NCBI RefSeq assembly: GCF_013761175.1
Contig: NZ_JACDUR010000005.1
Span: 282,970-346,969, forward strand
Direction: 5' to 3'
Length of the DNA stretch: 64,000 bases
From: Nonomuraea soli
Lineage (GTDB): Bacteria; Actinomycetota; Actinomycetes; Streptosporangiales; Streptosporangiaceae
This document shows, piece after piece, positions 17,334 through 25,331 of this stretch (positions are counted from its first letter, which is position 1; every line of letters starts with the position of its first letter). A program made the translations under genes and the position numbers. The notes under the pieces were generated by a model that was given only the letters and a program-made list of their open reading frames with translations, did no database searches and was not told the DNA's origin.

Positions 17334-17924
17334 ATGCCAAAGATCGTGGACCACGACGAACGACGACGTGACGTCGTCACCGCCGCCACCCGCGTGATCG
17401 TCCGCGACGGCATCGACGCCGCGACCTCCCGCGCCATCGCCCGGGAGGCGGGCCTGTCGAACGGCGTCCTGTCGCACTACTTCTCCGACAAGGACACCAT
17501 CCTGCTCTCGGCCCTGCGCCAGTCGCACGCCCGCATCCGCGATCGCATCCTGTCGAAGGTCTCGGGCCTGGAAGGCCTGGCCGCGCTCCGCGAGGTCCTG
17601 CTCGACAACCTGCCCCTCGACGACGAGCGCGACGGCGAGACCCGGCTGGAGGTGAGCTTCTGGAGCCGCAGCCTGGCCTCCCCCGACCTGGCCGCCGTCC
17701 AGCGGGCCGAGGCCGACGACCTGCGCTCCGCCGTACGAGCCCTGCTGGCACGCGCGGCCGACGCCGGAGAGATCCGCGCGGACACCGACCTCGACGACAC
17801 CACCGAGCACCTGCTCGCCCTGGTCGACGGGCTCAGCCTGCACCTGCTGCTCTACCCGTCGCGACTGGCGGCCGACGACGCCCGTCGCCTGATGCTCACC
17901 GCGCTTGAGAGGCTTGCCCCATGA
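17334..17924 (+). CDS. TetR family transcriptional regulator (BetI-like)
   Basis: 196 residues. The DNA-binding helices contain ATSRAIAREAGLSNGVLSHYFSDKDTIL (about residues 29-56, here given only as family context), and the C-terminal helices resemble the TetR_C_6/BetI group, with HLLALVDGLSLHLLL near the end. It stands between the kinase-aminotransferase pair and the aldolase gene, which it overlaps by ATGA. Likely an autoregulated repressor of the whole module; the inducer is probably the catabolised substrate or a phosphorylated intermediate (inference). Confidence 0.85.
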   Translation: MPKIVDHDERRRDVVTAATRVIVRDGIDAATSRAIAREAGLSNGVLSHYFSDKDTILLSALRQSHARIRDRILSKVSGLEGLAALREVLLDNLPLDDERDGETRLEVSFWSRSLASPDLAAVQRAEADDLRSAVRALLARAADAGEIRADTDLDDTTEHLLALVDGLSLHLLLYPSRLAADDARRLMLTALERLAP

Positions 17925-18550
17925 TGCGTGACACTCTGGTGGAGTACGGCAGGCGGGCGGTCGAGCTCGGCCTGGTGCTCGGCACTTCGGGAAACCTCAG
18001 CGTTCGATCCGGCGATCTGGTTGCGGTCACCCCGGCAGGGGTCGCGCTCGACCGGCTGGAGCCGGAGATGTGCCCCATCGTCGACATCGACGGACATCTG
18101 GTGGAAGGCGAGCTGCAGCCGTCGTCGGAGACGCCGATGCACCTGGCGATCTACCGCACCACCTTCGCGCAGGCCGTCTGCCACACCCACTCGACCTTCG
18201 CCACCGTGGTCGCCACCACCCAGAGCTCGCTGCCGCCGGTGCACTACAACGCGCTGCAGCTGGGCGGCGAGGTGCTGGTCGCCGACTACGCCTGCTACGG
18301 CACCGACGAGCTGGCCGCCAACGTGAAGGCGGCGATGGAGGGCAAGAGCGCGGCGCTGATGGCCAACCACGGCGGCGTCACCGTCGGCGCCACGATGGAG
18401 CAGGCCTTCGAGGCCAACCGGCTGCTGGAGTGGCTCTGCGAGGTCTACGTGCGCGGGCTGTCGATCGGCAAGCCGACGGTGCTGACGCAGGACCAGCTGG
18501 CCGCCGTCGTCGAGCGGTCGCTCAACCCTCCGCACTTCCCGCGCCGCTGA
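17921..18550 (+). CDS. Class II aldolase/adducin family protein (FucA/AraD-like)
   Basis: 209 residues, the usual size of L-fuculose-phosphate aldolase relatives. Catalytic and zinc residues are all visible: E70 in PSSETPMH, H88 and H90 in CHTHS, and H150 in ANHGG; GTSGNLSVR holds the phosphate-binding loop. The enzyme would cleave a phosphorylated ketose or deoxy-sugar to DHAP-type and aldehyde products, or epimerise a pentulose phosphate. The ATG overlaps the tetR stop. With the divergent PfkB kinase it makes chemical sense as the cleavage step. Substrate undetermined. Confidence 0.88.
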   Translation: MMRDTLVEYGRRAVELGLVLGTSGNLSVRSGDLVAVTPAGVALDRLEPEMCPIVDIDGHLVEGELQPSSETPMHLAIYRTTFAQAVCHTHSTFATVVATTQSSLPPVHYNALQLGGEVLVADYACYGTDELAANVKAAMEGKSAALMANHGGVTVGATMEQAFEANRLLEWLCEVYVRGLSIGKPTVLTQDQLAAVVERSLNPPHFPRR

Positions 18551-18576
18551 CCGCGGGGATCGTGAGAGACTCCCGC

Positions 18577-19479
18577 GTGGATCTTTTCACCCCCTTCGTC
18601 CCCGGCATCGTCGCGACCACCCGCCTGCGCGGCGGCAGCAAGAAGGGCGTCTACCGGCTCACGCTCGACTCGGGCGCGACGCTGATCGCCTACCGCTGGG
18701 ACCCCGAGGAGGACTACTGGCCGACCGCCGACGCTCCCGGCGACGGCCCCTTCGCCCACGCGTCCGCCCTGGACCTCTTCCTCGCCGCCCACGACCGCCT
18801 CACCGCGCTCGGCGTCAGGTGCCCGCGCCTGCTCGACGTCTTCCCCGACGCGGGCCTGGCCCTCGTGGAGGACCTCCAGGGCGGCACCCTGGAAGCCCTG
18901 ATGGAAGCCGACCCCGCCGGGGCCGAGCCGGTCCTCGCGCGGCTGCGCGAGTCCCTCGTCAAGCTGCACGCCGACCGCCGACCGGAACCCGGCAAGCTCA
19001 CCCAGCCCACCGCCCTGTCGTGCCCCGAGATCGTCCTCGGCCGCGCGCTGGGCGACCTGTCAGAAGCCGCCTCCCGCGACCCCCGGATGCGCGCCGCCCA
19101 CGACTCGCTGCGGGCGCGCCTCCACACCCTCACCGCCGCCGTCGCGCCTCGTGCCGGCCACCGGCTCATCCACGGGGAACTGGGCCCCGACCACGTGCTG
19201 CTGGATTCGGAGGGGGAGCCGGCACTGATCGACATCGAGGGGCTCATGTACTTCGACGTCGAGTGGGAGCACGTGTTCCTGCGGCTGCGCTTCGGCGACC
19301 GGTACGGGGCGCTGGAGGTGGAAGGGCTGGACGTTGAGCGGATGGAGCTGTACACGCTGGCGATGCGGCTGTCGCTGGTGGCAGGGCCGCTGCGGCTGCT
19401 GGACGGGGACTTCCCGGACCGGGAGGTGATGAAGGGGATCGCCGAACACAACCTGCGCGAGGCACTGCGGTGGGCTTGA
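18577..19479 (+). CDS. Aminoglycoside phosphotransferase (APH)-like kinase with altered catalytic loop
   Basis: About 300 residues of the protein-kinase-like APH fold: a glycine-rich loop GGSKKGVYRL, an ALVEDLQGGTLEAL hinge, then HGELGPDHVLLD and LIDIEG. The canonical loop is HGDxxxxN and the metal site is DxE/DxD; here the catalytic aspartate is glutamate and the asparagine is histidine, so activity may be altered or lost. GTG 18577 is chosen with GAGAG upstream; GTG 18562 is also possible. It follows the aldolase by 26 bases and could be part of that operon. A sugar, choline or hydroxylated metabolite kinase is more likely than drug resistance. Confidence 0.65.
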   Translation: MDLFTPFVPGIVATTRLRGGSKKGVYRLTLDSGATLIAYRWDPEEDYWPTADAPGDGPFAHASALDLFLAAHDRLTALGVRCPRLLDVFPDAGLALVEDLQGGTLEALMEADPAGAEPVLARLRESLVKLHADRRPEPGKLTQPTALSCPEIVLGRALGDLSEAASRDPRMRAAHDSLRARLHTLTAAVAPRAGHRLIHGELGPDHVLLDSEGEPALIDIEGLMYFDVEWEHVFLRLRFGDRYGALEVEGLDVERMELYTLAMRLSLVAGPLRLLDGDFPDREVMKGIAEHNLREALRWA

Positions 19480-19484
19480 GATGG

Positions 19485-19553
19485 TTCGGCAGATCGCAGG
19501 TGGGTCTTTCGGCAGATCGCAGGTGTGATCTTCGGCAGATGTAAAGTGAGAAC
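19485..19553 (+). repeat. Three 23-bp direct repeats abutting the DUF4143 ATPase start
   Basis: TTCGGCAGATCGCAGGTG occurs at 19485 and 19508, and a third, partly diverged copy (TTCGGCAGAT then GTAAAGTGAG) begins at 19531. The period is exactly 23 bases and the third copy ends on the base before the ATG. TAAAGT (19542-19547) could be a -10 element for a leaderless transcript. The layout looks like an iteron-type operator over the promoter. Confidence 0.85.
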
Positions 19554-20798
19554 ATGCGCGAGGCGATCGACTACCTGCCCCGGCGTGCCGCTTCTCTCGC
19601 CTGCGAAGCCCTTGAAGACACCCGTGTGGTCATCCTCAACGGTGCCCGGCAGGTGGGCAAGAGCACGCTGGCCGAACGAGTGCTGCGCCAGCACGACGGC
19701 GGCATGGCGCGCTACCTGGACGAACCCGGGACCAGACTCGCCGCGGACCGCGACCCCAACGGCTTCCTCGATCACGAGGGCCTGATGCTGATCGACGAGG
19801 TCCAGCGGGTGCCTGAGCTCTGGCTGGCCATCAAGCACGCCGTCGACCGCGATCCCCGCCCCGGCAGGTTCCTGCTGACGGGCTCGGCTCGGCTGCTCTC
19901 CCTGAGCAGCATTCCCGACGCTCTTCCCGGCCGCTCCGAGACCATCGAACTGTGGCCGCTCTCTCAGGGCGAGATCGACGGCGACGACGACGGATTCGTC
20001 GACGCCGTCTTCGCGCGCGGGCCCCAGCTCCGGGCCAAACCGCTGGACCTGCGGAAGAAGGACTATCTCGACCGCGCCCTGCGAGGCGGATATCCGGAGG
20101 CTGTCAAGCGCACGGCGTCGAAACGACGGGCGAGGTTCTTCGACAGCTATCTCGCCGACCTCATTGCGCGCGACATCAAGCAGGTCGCCGACATCAGTCG
20201 GATCGCCGAGATGCGTCGGCTGATCTCCTTGCTCGCGGCACAGACCTCCGGACTGCTGAACACCGCGCGGCTCGCCGGTGAGCTCGGCGTCAGCCGGCCG
20301 ACCGTCGCCTCCTGGATCGGCCTGCTGGAGACCGTCTTCCTCGTGCGCCGGATCCCGGCCTGGTCCGCGAACAGCACCACCAGGGCCGTCGCCACGCCCA
20401 AGGTCATCTTTACCGACTCCGGGCTCGCGGCGCACCTCACCGTCGGCGCCGTGGAGCATGGTGCGCTGTTCGAGAACTTCGTCCTCGGCGAACTGGCCAG
20501 GCAACTGTCGTGGGCGGACACCTACGCCCGGCTTTACCACTACCGCGACCGCGACCAGTACGAGGTCGACGCGATCCTCGAGAACGATGCGGGGGAGATC
20601 GTCGCGATCGAGGTGAAGTCCGCTCAGACGGTGCGGGACGACGATCTTCGCGGGCTCCGCCACCTCAAGCGGCGGCTGGGGCCGAGGATGATCGCCGGCT
20701 TCGTGCTCTATTGCGGGACCGAGTCGCTGGGCTTGGGCGAGGGCTTCGCCTGCCTGCCACTTTCGGCCCTGTGGACGTCGCGGTCCGAAGGGCGTTGA
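19554..20798 (+). CDS. AAA+ ATPase with DUF4143 domain
   Basis: 414 residues. The AAA_14 domain has Walker A GARQVGKST (about 30-38), Walker B LMLIDEVQRVP and the sensor LLTGSAR; the C-terminal DUF4143 part includes a winged-helix-like NTARLAGELGVSRPTVASW and a nuclease-like EVDAILEN...IVAIEVKS pattern reminiscent of PD-(D/E)xK folds. These proteins are widespread in bacteria and archaea, often mobile and of unknown role; roles in DNA handling or stress have been proposed. No other mobile genes flank it. The start is fixed by the repeats; it is possibly leaderless. Confidence 0.9.
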   Translation: MREAIDYLPRRAASLACEALEDTRVVILNGARQVGKSTLAERVLRQHDGGMARYLDEPGTRLAADRDPNGFLDHEGLMLIDEVQRVPELWLAIKHAVDRDPRPGRFLLTGSARLLSLSSIPDALPGRSETIELWPLSQGEIDGDDDGFVDAVFARGPQLRAKPLDLRKKDYLDRALRGGYPEAVKRTASKRRARFFDSYLADLIARDIKQVADISRIAEMRRLISLLAAQTSGLLNTARLAGELGVSRPTVASWIGLLETVFLVRRIPAWSANSTTRAVATPKVIFTDSGLAAHLTVGAVEHGALFENFVLGELARQLSWADTYARLYHYRDRDQYEVDAILENDAGEIVAIEVKSAQTVRDDDLRGLRHLKRRLGPRMIAGFVLYCGTESLGLGEGFACLPLSALWTSRSEGR

Positions 20799-20831
20799 AG
20801 CCCGCCCACGAACGGACGGTCACTGCCAGAG

Positions 20832-20858
20832 GCCCCCGGCCCGAGCAGGACCGGGGGC
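20832..20858. terminator. Hairpin between convergent genes (possible bidirectional terminator)
   Basis: GCCCCCGG (20832-20839) pairs with CCGGGGGC (20851-20858) across an 11-base loop in the 93-base gap between the convergent DUF4143 and DUF885 genes. No T-run follows on either strand, so strength is uncertain. Confidence 0.5.
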
Positions 20859-20891
20859 GGGCGGGTGGGCGGGTGGGGGAAGAACGGCCGC

Positions 20892-22460
20892 TTAGGCGAG
20901 CGCCGCCTGTTCTGCGAGGCCGAGGGGCAGGCCGCCGGAGCCGGCGATCCGGTCGTGGAACTCCTTCAGCGACCCCTTGAACGAGCCGCGGATCCGCTCG
21001 ATCTCCAGTGCCCCCGTGAGGTACGACGGCGCCTGGGTGGGCCACGCGCAGTACCGGTTGACCTCGCCCTTGGCCGTCTCCTCCGTCAGTCCCGAGTGGG
21101 CGAGCATGTACGACTCCGCCTCCTCCACGGACATGTCCTCGCAGTGCAGCGCGGTGTCGACGACGATGCGGGCCGCGCGGAAGATGCGGGCGTCGAGGTA
21201 GCCGAGCTCGGTGGCCGGGGTGTCGAAGTAGCCGTGCTCGTGCGCCACCTTCTCCACGTACAGCGCCCAGCCCTCGCTGAAGTAGGGGGTGCGGAAGACC
21301 TTGCGCACGGTGCGCGGGTTGCCCGCCATGTACGACAGGTGCCAGTGGTGTCCCGGGTAGGCCTCGTGGACGGCGACGGAGGGCATCATGGCCCTGGCGT
21401 TGGTGCGCAGGCGCTGCCGTACCTGCTCGGGGGTGAAGCCGTCGGGCGTGTAGGGCACGAAGAAGTAGCCCACGCGCGAGCTGGTGAGCGGCGGCGGCGA
21501 GACGTAGTGGGCGACGGCGAGGATCGGCCGGTTGTACTCCGCCGAGGGCAGCACGTGGCACTCCTCCCCCTCGGCGAAGGTGACCAGGTCGTTGGCGCGC
21601 ACCCACGCGCGGGCGCGCTGGGTCTCGGCGTCGTATTCGGCCCTCATGGCCTCGAGGGTGGGCGGGTGGTCGTCGGCGAGGGCGTTGAGGGCGGCGTGCC
21701 AGTCGGGCGAGCCGTTGAAACGCCGGGAGACCTCACGCATCTCGCCGTCGAGGAGGGCGACCTGCTCGCGGCCCTTGGCGTGCAGGTCGGCGGCGCCGTA
21801 CCCGAGCATCTCCCTTTCCAGGAGGAGCGTGGAGTAGAGCTTCTCGCCCATGCGCCACGATCCGCGCGCCTCGAAGCCCTCCAGGAAGGCCACGAAGGAG
21901 TCGAAGGCGTCGGCGGCGGGTTCCGCCGCCTTGAGGAAGCGGGCGCGCAGGTCGTCGGAGGTGATCATCGCGGGGATGGTCGAGGTGACGAGGCCGCGGC
22001 CGGTGCGTGCCTGGCCGAGGGCGCGCTTGACGTACAGGTCGGCGGCGAGCTCGGGGTCGAGGTTGGTACGGCAGGCGGCCAGGACGCCGGGGATCTCGGC
22101 GAGCTGGGCGACGGCGGCGTCGACGAGGACGGCCTCGGGCTGCAGCGCCCGCTGGAAGGGCACGAAGAGCGAGGAGAAGATCCCACCGAGGTAGGCCGTG
22201 GGGTCGCGGCGCCACCAGGGCCAGCTCGACAGGGCCAGGTCGCCGCGCAGTTGCGACATGACGAGGCCGCGGTCGATCCGGTCGTCGAGGGTGCCGCCTT
22301 CGACGGCCGTCAGGCGCTCCAGCCAGCCGGCCTGCTCGCGCTCGTAGGCGGTCAGACCCTCGGCGGAGTAGTCACCCAGGGTGTGGGAGTGACCTTCGGC
22401 GCCCAGCAGAGTCGCGGCGATGGGGTTACGAGAGAAGTACCAGGTGAGAAACTCGTCCAC
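20892..22460 (-). CDS. DUF885 family protein, putative zinc metallopeptidase
   Basis: About 522 residues. The C-terminal half has the metallopeptidase-like signature HEAYPGHHWH and, 60-odd residues later, EGWALYVEK, the arrangement expected for two zinc histidines and a glutamate in the gluzincin-like DUF885 family. No signal peptide is visible, so it is likely cytoplasmic. Some members hydrolyse peptides or amides, but no general activity is settled. GTG 22460 is chosen because longer frames run into the divergent DUF4032 gene. The two genes share a 22-base intergenic promoter region. Confidence 0.83.
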   Translation of the reverse strand: MDEFLTWYFSRNPIAATLLGAEGHSHTLGDYSAEGLTAYEREQAGWLERLTAVEGGTLDDRIDRGLVMSQLRGDLALSSWPWWRRDPTAYLGGIFSSLFVPFQRALQPEAVLVDAAVAQLAEIPGVLAACRTNLDPELAADLYVKRALGQARTGRGLVTSTIPAMITSDDLRARFLKAAEPAADAFDSFVAFLEGFEARGSWRMGEKLYSTLLLEREMLGYGAADLHAKGREQVALLDGEMREVSRRFNGSPDWHAALNALADDHPPTLEAMRAEYDAETQRARAWVRANDLVTFAEGEECHVLPSAEYNRPILAVAHYVSPPPLTSSRVGYFFVPYTPDGFTPEQVRQRLRTNARAMMPSVAVHEAYPGHHWHLSYMAGNPRTVRKVFRTPYFSEGWALYVEKVAHEHGYFDTPATELGYLDARIFRAARIVVDTALHCEDMSVEEAESYMLAHSGLTEETAKGEVNRYCAWPTQAPSYLTGALEIERIRGSFKGSLKEFHDRIAGSGGLPLGLAEQAALA

Positions 22461-22482
22461 TTTCGCACAATATCCTGATGCA

Positions 22483-23679
22483 ATGGCCCTCCAGATCACC
22501 GGCGCGCTGGGTGAACCCGACCTGATCCGCCTGCCGTGGCACCTGCCCCTGGCCGAATGGCCCGACCACCACCTCGTGGACCTGCCGCGCGGCATCTCTC
22601 GGCACGTCGTGCGGTTCGCCAGGGTGGGCGGCACGGTGTACGCGATCAAGGAGATCAGCGAACGCTTCGCCAAGCGGGAGTACGGCCTGCTGTGGGACCT
22701 GGCCAGGCTCGACGCCCCGGCCGTGGAGCCGGTCGCGTACGTGACGGGACGCGACGAGGGCCTCGACGCCGCCCTGATCACCAGGCACCTGCAGTTCAGC
22801 CTGCCGTACCGCGCGGTCATGTCGGGCACGCTGCGCCCCGACACCCTCACCAGGCTGCTCGATGCGCTGGCCGTCCTGCTGGTCCGCCTGCATCTGGTGG
22901 GCTTCTACTGGGGCGACTGCTCGCTGTCGAACACGTTGTTCCGCCGGGACGCGGGCGCCTTCGCCGCCTACCTGGTCGACGCGGAGACCGGCGAGGAGCA
23001 TCCGATGATCAGCGAGGGCCAGCGCCTGCACGACATCGAGATCGCGCATCTGAACATCTTCGGCGAGATGCTCGACCTGGAGGCGGGCGGGCTGCTGCAC
23101 AAGGAGATCGACCCCGAGCAGACCGCCGACGACATCGTCAACCGCTACCACCGGCTGTGGGGCGAGCTGACCAACGACGAGATCATCGAAGAGGTCGACT
23201 GGCACAAGGTCGAGCAGCGCATCCGCCGCCTGAACCTGCTCGGCTTCGACGTGGCGGAGATGATGGTGCGCCGCAAGGTCGGCACCGGCCGGCTGATCGT
23301 GCGGCCCAAGGTCGTCGACGCCGGCCACCACCAGCGCCGCCTGCTGCGCCTGACCGGGCTCGACACCGAGGAGAACCAGGCCAGGCGGCTGCTCAACGAC
23401 CTGGACGGCTTCCGGGTGGCCCAGGGGCTGCGGCACGAGGACGAGGCCGTGGTGGCCCACCGCTGGCTGGCGGAGGTGTTCCAGCCGACGATCACCGCGA
23501 TCCCGGTGGAGCTGCGCAGGAAGCTCGATTCCGCCCAGCTCTTCCACGAGGTTCTCGATCACCGCTGGTACCTGTCGGAGGCGAACGGCGGAGACGTCGG
23601 CCTGGATGAAGCGGTCAAGTCCTATGTGGACAACGTGCTCGTCCATAAGCCTGACGAGAAGGCACTTATCCAGGAATAG
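22483..23679 (+). CDS. DUF4032 protein kinase-like protein
   Basis: 398 residues. The N-terminal half has kinase-like elements: VYAIKEISERFAKREY (ATP-lysine region), a hinge near YVTGRDEG, and GDCSLSNTLF, which resembles the HxDxxxxN catalytic loop with the first residues changed to Y-W-G-D. The C-terminal DUF4032 domain follows (HRWLAEVFQP). Found mainly in actinobacteria; function unknown. No ribosome site precedes the ATG, but TATCCT lies 7 bases upstream, as expected for a leaderless actinobacterial mRNA. It is upstream of the Roadblock genes and separated from them by a long hairpin. Confidence 0.82.
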   Translation: MALQITGALGEPDLIRLPWHLPLAEWPDHHLVDLPRGISRHVVRFARVGGTVYAIKEISERFAKREYGLLWDLARLDAPAVEPVAYVTGRDEGLDAALITRHLQFSLPYRAVMSGTLRPDTLTRLLDALAVLLVRLHLVGFYWGDCSLSNTLFRRDAGAFAAYLVDAETGEEHPMISEGQRLHDIEIAHLNIFGEMLDLEAGGLLHKEIDPEQTADDIVNRYHRLWGELTNDEIIEEVDWHKVEQRIRRLNLLGFDVAEMMVRRKVGTGRLIVRPKVVDAGHHQRRLLRLTGLDTEENQARRLLNDLDGFRVAQGLRHEDEAVVAHRWLAEVFQPTITAIPVELRRKLDSAQLFHEVLDHRWYLSEANGGDVGLDEAVKSYVDNVLVHKPDEKALIQE

Positions 23680-23684
23680 CTTCC

Positions 23685-23735
23685 ACGCGGTGGATATTTC
23701 CTTCTATCCAGGGAGAAGTACCTTATCCACCGCGT
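23685..23735 (+). promoter_or_regulatory. Long hairpin with an alternative pairing, between DUF4032 and Roadblock genes
   Basis: ACGCGGTGGATA (23685-23696) pairs perfectly with TATCCACCGCGT (23724-23735). The loop can form an inner CTTCT/AGAAG stem (23701-23705 with 23714-23718). The GGATA of the left arm can instead pair with TATCC at 23705-23709, giving a competing fold. It could be a terminator for DUF4032 or an attenuator for the Roadblock operon; no T-run follows. Confidence 0.55.
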
Positions 23736-23790
23736 AGCTTCTGTCCCTGAGGCCGAGAAGGATCACTCCGGTCACTCCTACGCTGACCCG

Positions 23791-24162
23791 GTGCTTGGAC
23801 TTGATGACTGCCTCACCGAGGTGATGGCGATCCCGGGCGCCATAGACGCGCTCGTCCTGGACCACAACAGCGGCATGGCCGTGGCCGCCGGTGGTTCAGG
23901 CACCGATCCCGAGTACTCCGCGGCCGCCCTGAGCGAGACCTTACGTGTCATGACCGACGGCATCGCCCAATCGTCGGCGGGCGGCACCGTACGCATAGAC
24001 GACATGATCGTCGTCAGCGACCAGGGGTATCACCTGTTCCGGCCGCTGGAGACCCGATTCGACGGCCCCCTGGTCATCTACCTGCATCTGGACCTGGAGC
24101 GATCCAACCTGGCACTGGCCAGGCACCTGCTGCACGCGATCTCCGCGCGGCTGGACCTCTGA
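23791..24162 (+). CDS. Roadblock/LC7-fold protein
   Basis: 123 residues with an alpha-beta Roadblock layout: ALVLDHNSGMAVAA, a central helix, then YHLFRPLE, LVIYLHLDLERSNLALARHLL. It is clearly a paralogue of the protein at 25331-25702, sharing the YHxxRP and YLxLDxxxxNLALARH blocks. Roadblock proteins regulate small GTPases (for example MglB with MglA in Myxococcus) or act as scaffolds. GTG start without a clear ribosome site. First gene of a four-gene cluster. Its partner is unknown because no GTPase gene is nearby. Confidence 0.72.
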   Translation: MLGLDDCLTEVMAIPGAIDALVLDHNSGMAVAAGGSGTDPEYSAAALSETLRVMTDGIAQSSAGGTVRIDDMIVVSDQGYHLFRPLETRFDGPLVIYLHLDLERSNLALARHLLHAISARLDL

Positions 24163-24165
24163 TCG

Positions 24166-24921
24166 ATGCCCGCCCTCGACAGCCTGCTGACCGGTCTGGC
24201 CATGGAAGGTGCCTCCGGCGTGCTCCGGATCGGCCGCCAGGGCGCGGTCTACCTGGCCCGAGGCCGGGTGACCTTCATGGAGTGCGCGAGCGCGACCCGG
24301 TTCGAGGAGATCCTGACCGCCAGTGGGCGCGTCAGCGAGGTCGAGCTGCGCAGCGCGCAGAAGGACGGCGGTCAGCGCCTGGTCGACGACGGCGTGCTGA
24401 GCAGGGCCGAGCTGCAGTACTGCGCGCTGACGGCGACGCTCGACGCCGCCTTCTTCCTCTTACCCGTCAAGAGCCCGCGGCCCAAGTTCGTGCCCGACGC
24501 CGAGCACTGGCTGGGGGCGCAGTGGTTCTTCGAGGTGTCCACGCTGATCAGAGAGTCCGGCAGGAGGCGAGCGGAGTTGGAGCGGGCCTGGTCTTCGGCG
24601 GAGCTCGACGCCGCACCGGTCGTCCCGGTACGGCGGCTGCCGGGCGACAGGGTGATGATCACCTCCCTCCAGTGGGAGGTGCTGCTGAACGCCGACGGCG
24701 AGGCGACACCGCTGACGCTGGCCAGGCTGCTGGGGCGCCCGGCGGCCAAGGTGCTGCTCGCCGTACGGCAACTGGCCGCGGCCGGACTGCTGGCGCACGA
24801 GGTCCAGACGAGCGCGTCCCTGCCCAGGCGTGTGCGGACGGACCTGCCCGCCGAGCCGCACGTCCCCACCGACCTGGATGTGCTGCTACGGCTCAGGAAG
24901 GCGTTGGAGGAGCTGGCGTGA
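24166..24921 (+). CDS. PATAN/DUF4388-like regulator with C-terminal winged-helix-like region
   Basis: 251 residues. The N-terminal part (LTGLAMEGASGVLRIG, VYLARGRVTFMEC) matches the DUF4388/PATAN pattern of response-regulator-associated domains; residues from about 160 on (LQWEVLLNADGEATPLTLARLLG, LLAVRQLAAAGLL) look like a winged helix. It follows the first Roadblock gene by 3 bases and precedes the second by 29. PATAN domains are thought to mediate protein interaction in signalling. I infer a regulator or scaffold working with the Roadblock proteins. Confidence 0.65.
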   Translation: MPALDSLLTGLAMEGASGVLRIGRQGAVYLARGRVTFMECASATRFEEILTASGRVSEVELRSAQKDGGQRLVDDGVLSRAELQYCALTATLDAAFFLLPVKSPRPKFVPDAEHWLGAQWFFEVSTLIRESGRRRAELERAWSSAELDAAPVVPVRRLPGDRVMITSLQWEVLLNADGEATPLTLARLLGRPAAKVLLAVRQLAAAGLLAHEVQTSASLPRRVRTDLPAEPHVPTDLDVLLRLRKALEELA

Positions 24922-24950
24922 GGTTCCTCCCCTTCAGAAGGAGACCACCG

Positions 24951-25331
24951 ATGGAGCTGCGCGAAGAGGTGCTGAAGGAGCTCATCCTCCTGCGCGAGCG
25001 CACTCCTGGGATAGGCAGCGGCATCGCCTGCTCGGTCGACGGACTGGTGCTGGCCTGCGAGTCGGGATTCCAGAGCGCCGAGCAGACGGCCGCGCTCTCC
25101 TCGGCCCTGCTCGCGCTCAGCAGGCGCATGCTCAGCCTCATCGGCAAGGGCGCTCTCGAGGAGACGGTGGTCTCCGGGAGCGCAGGCTTCGCCGCGTTCT
25201 ACGCGGCGGGCCCCACGATCGTCCTCGCAGTCGTCGCCGAGCCCGGGGCCAATCTCGGGCTGCTGCGACTGGAGGGCAGGAAGACGGCGGCGAAGCTGGC
25301 CGCCATCGCATCCGAATCTGGAGGAAAGTGA
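24951..25331 (+). CDS. Roadblock/LC7 domain protein (MglB-like)
   Basis: 126 residues, the most canonical of the three: ELREEVLKELILLRERTPGI, then GIACSVDGLVLACES, LLALSRRMLSLIG and LAVVAEPGANLGLLRLEGR. This is the MglB-type fold that dimerises to bind a Ras-like GTPase. The ATG at 24951 is favoured over an overlapping GTG at 24918 because AGAAGGAGA lies 6 bases before it. It overlaps the next Roadblock gene by one base. Classical actinobacterial clusters of this type also carry a sensor kinase, DUF742 and a GTPase, none of which is here. Confidence 0.85.
   Translation: MELREEVLKELILLRERTPGIGSGIACSVDGLVLACESGFQSAEQTAALSSALLALSRRMLSLIGKGALEETVVSGSAGFAAFYAAGPTIVLAVVAEPGANLGLLRLEGRKTAAKLAAIASESGGK

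Noticed and set aside
18577..19479. Aminoglycoside resistance gene
   Set aside because: The fold is APH-like, but the catalytic loop is changed and the gene follows a sugar catabolic module; no resistance context is visible.
19485..19553. Possible CRISPR or plasmid origin iterons
   Set aside because: Repeats abut one another without spacers and lie at a promoter; no replication or cas gene is near. An operator array is the simpler reading.
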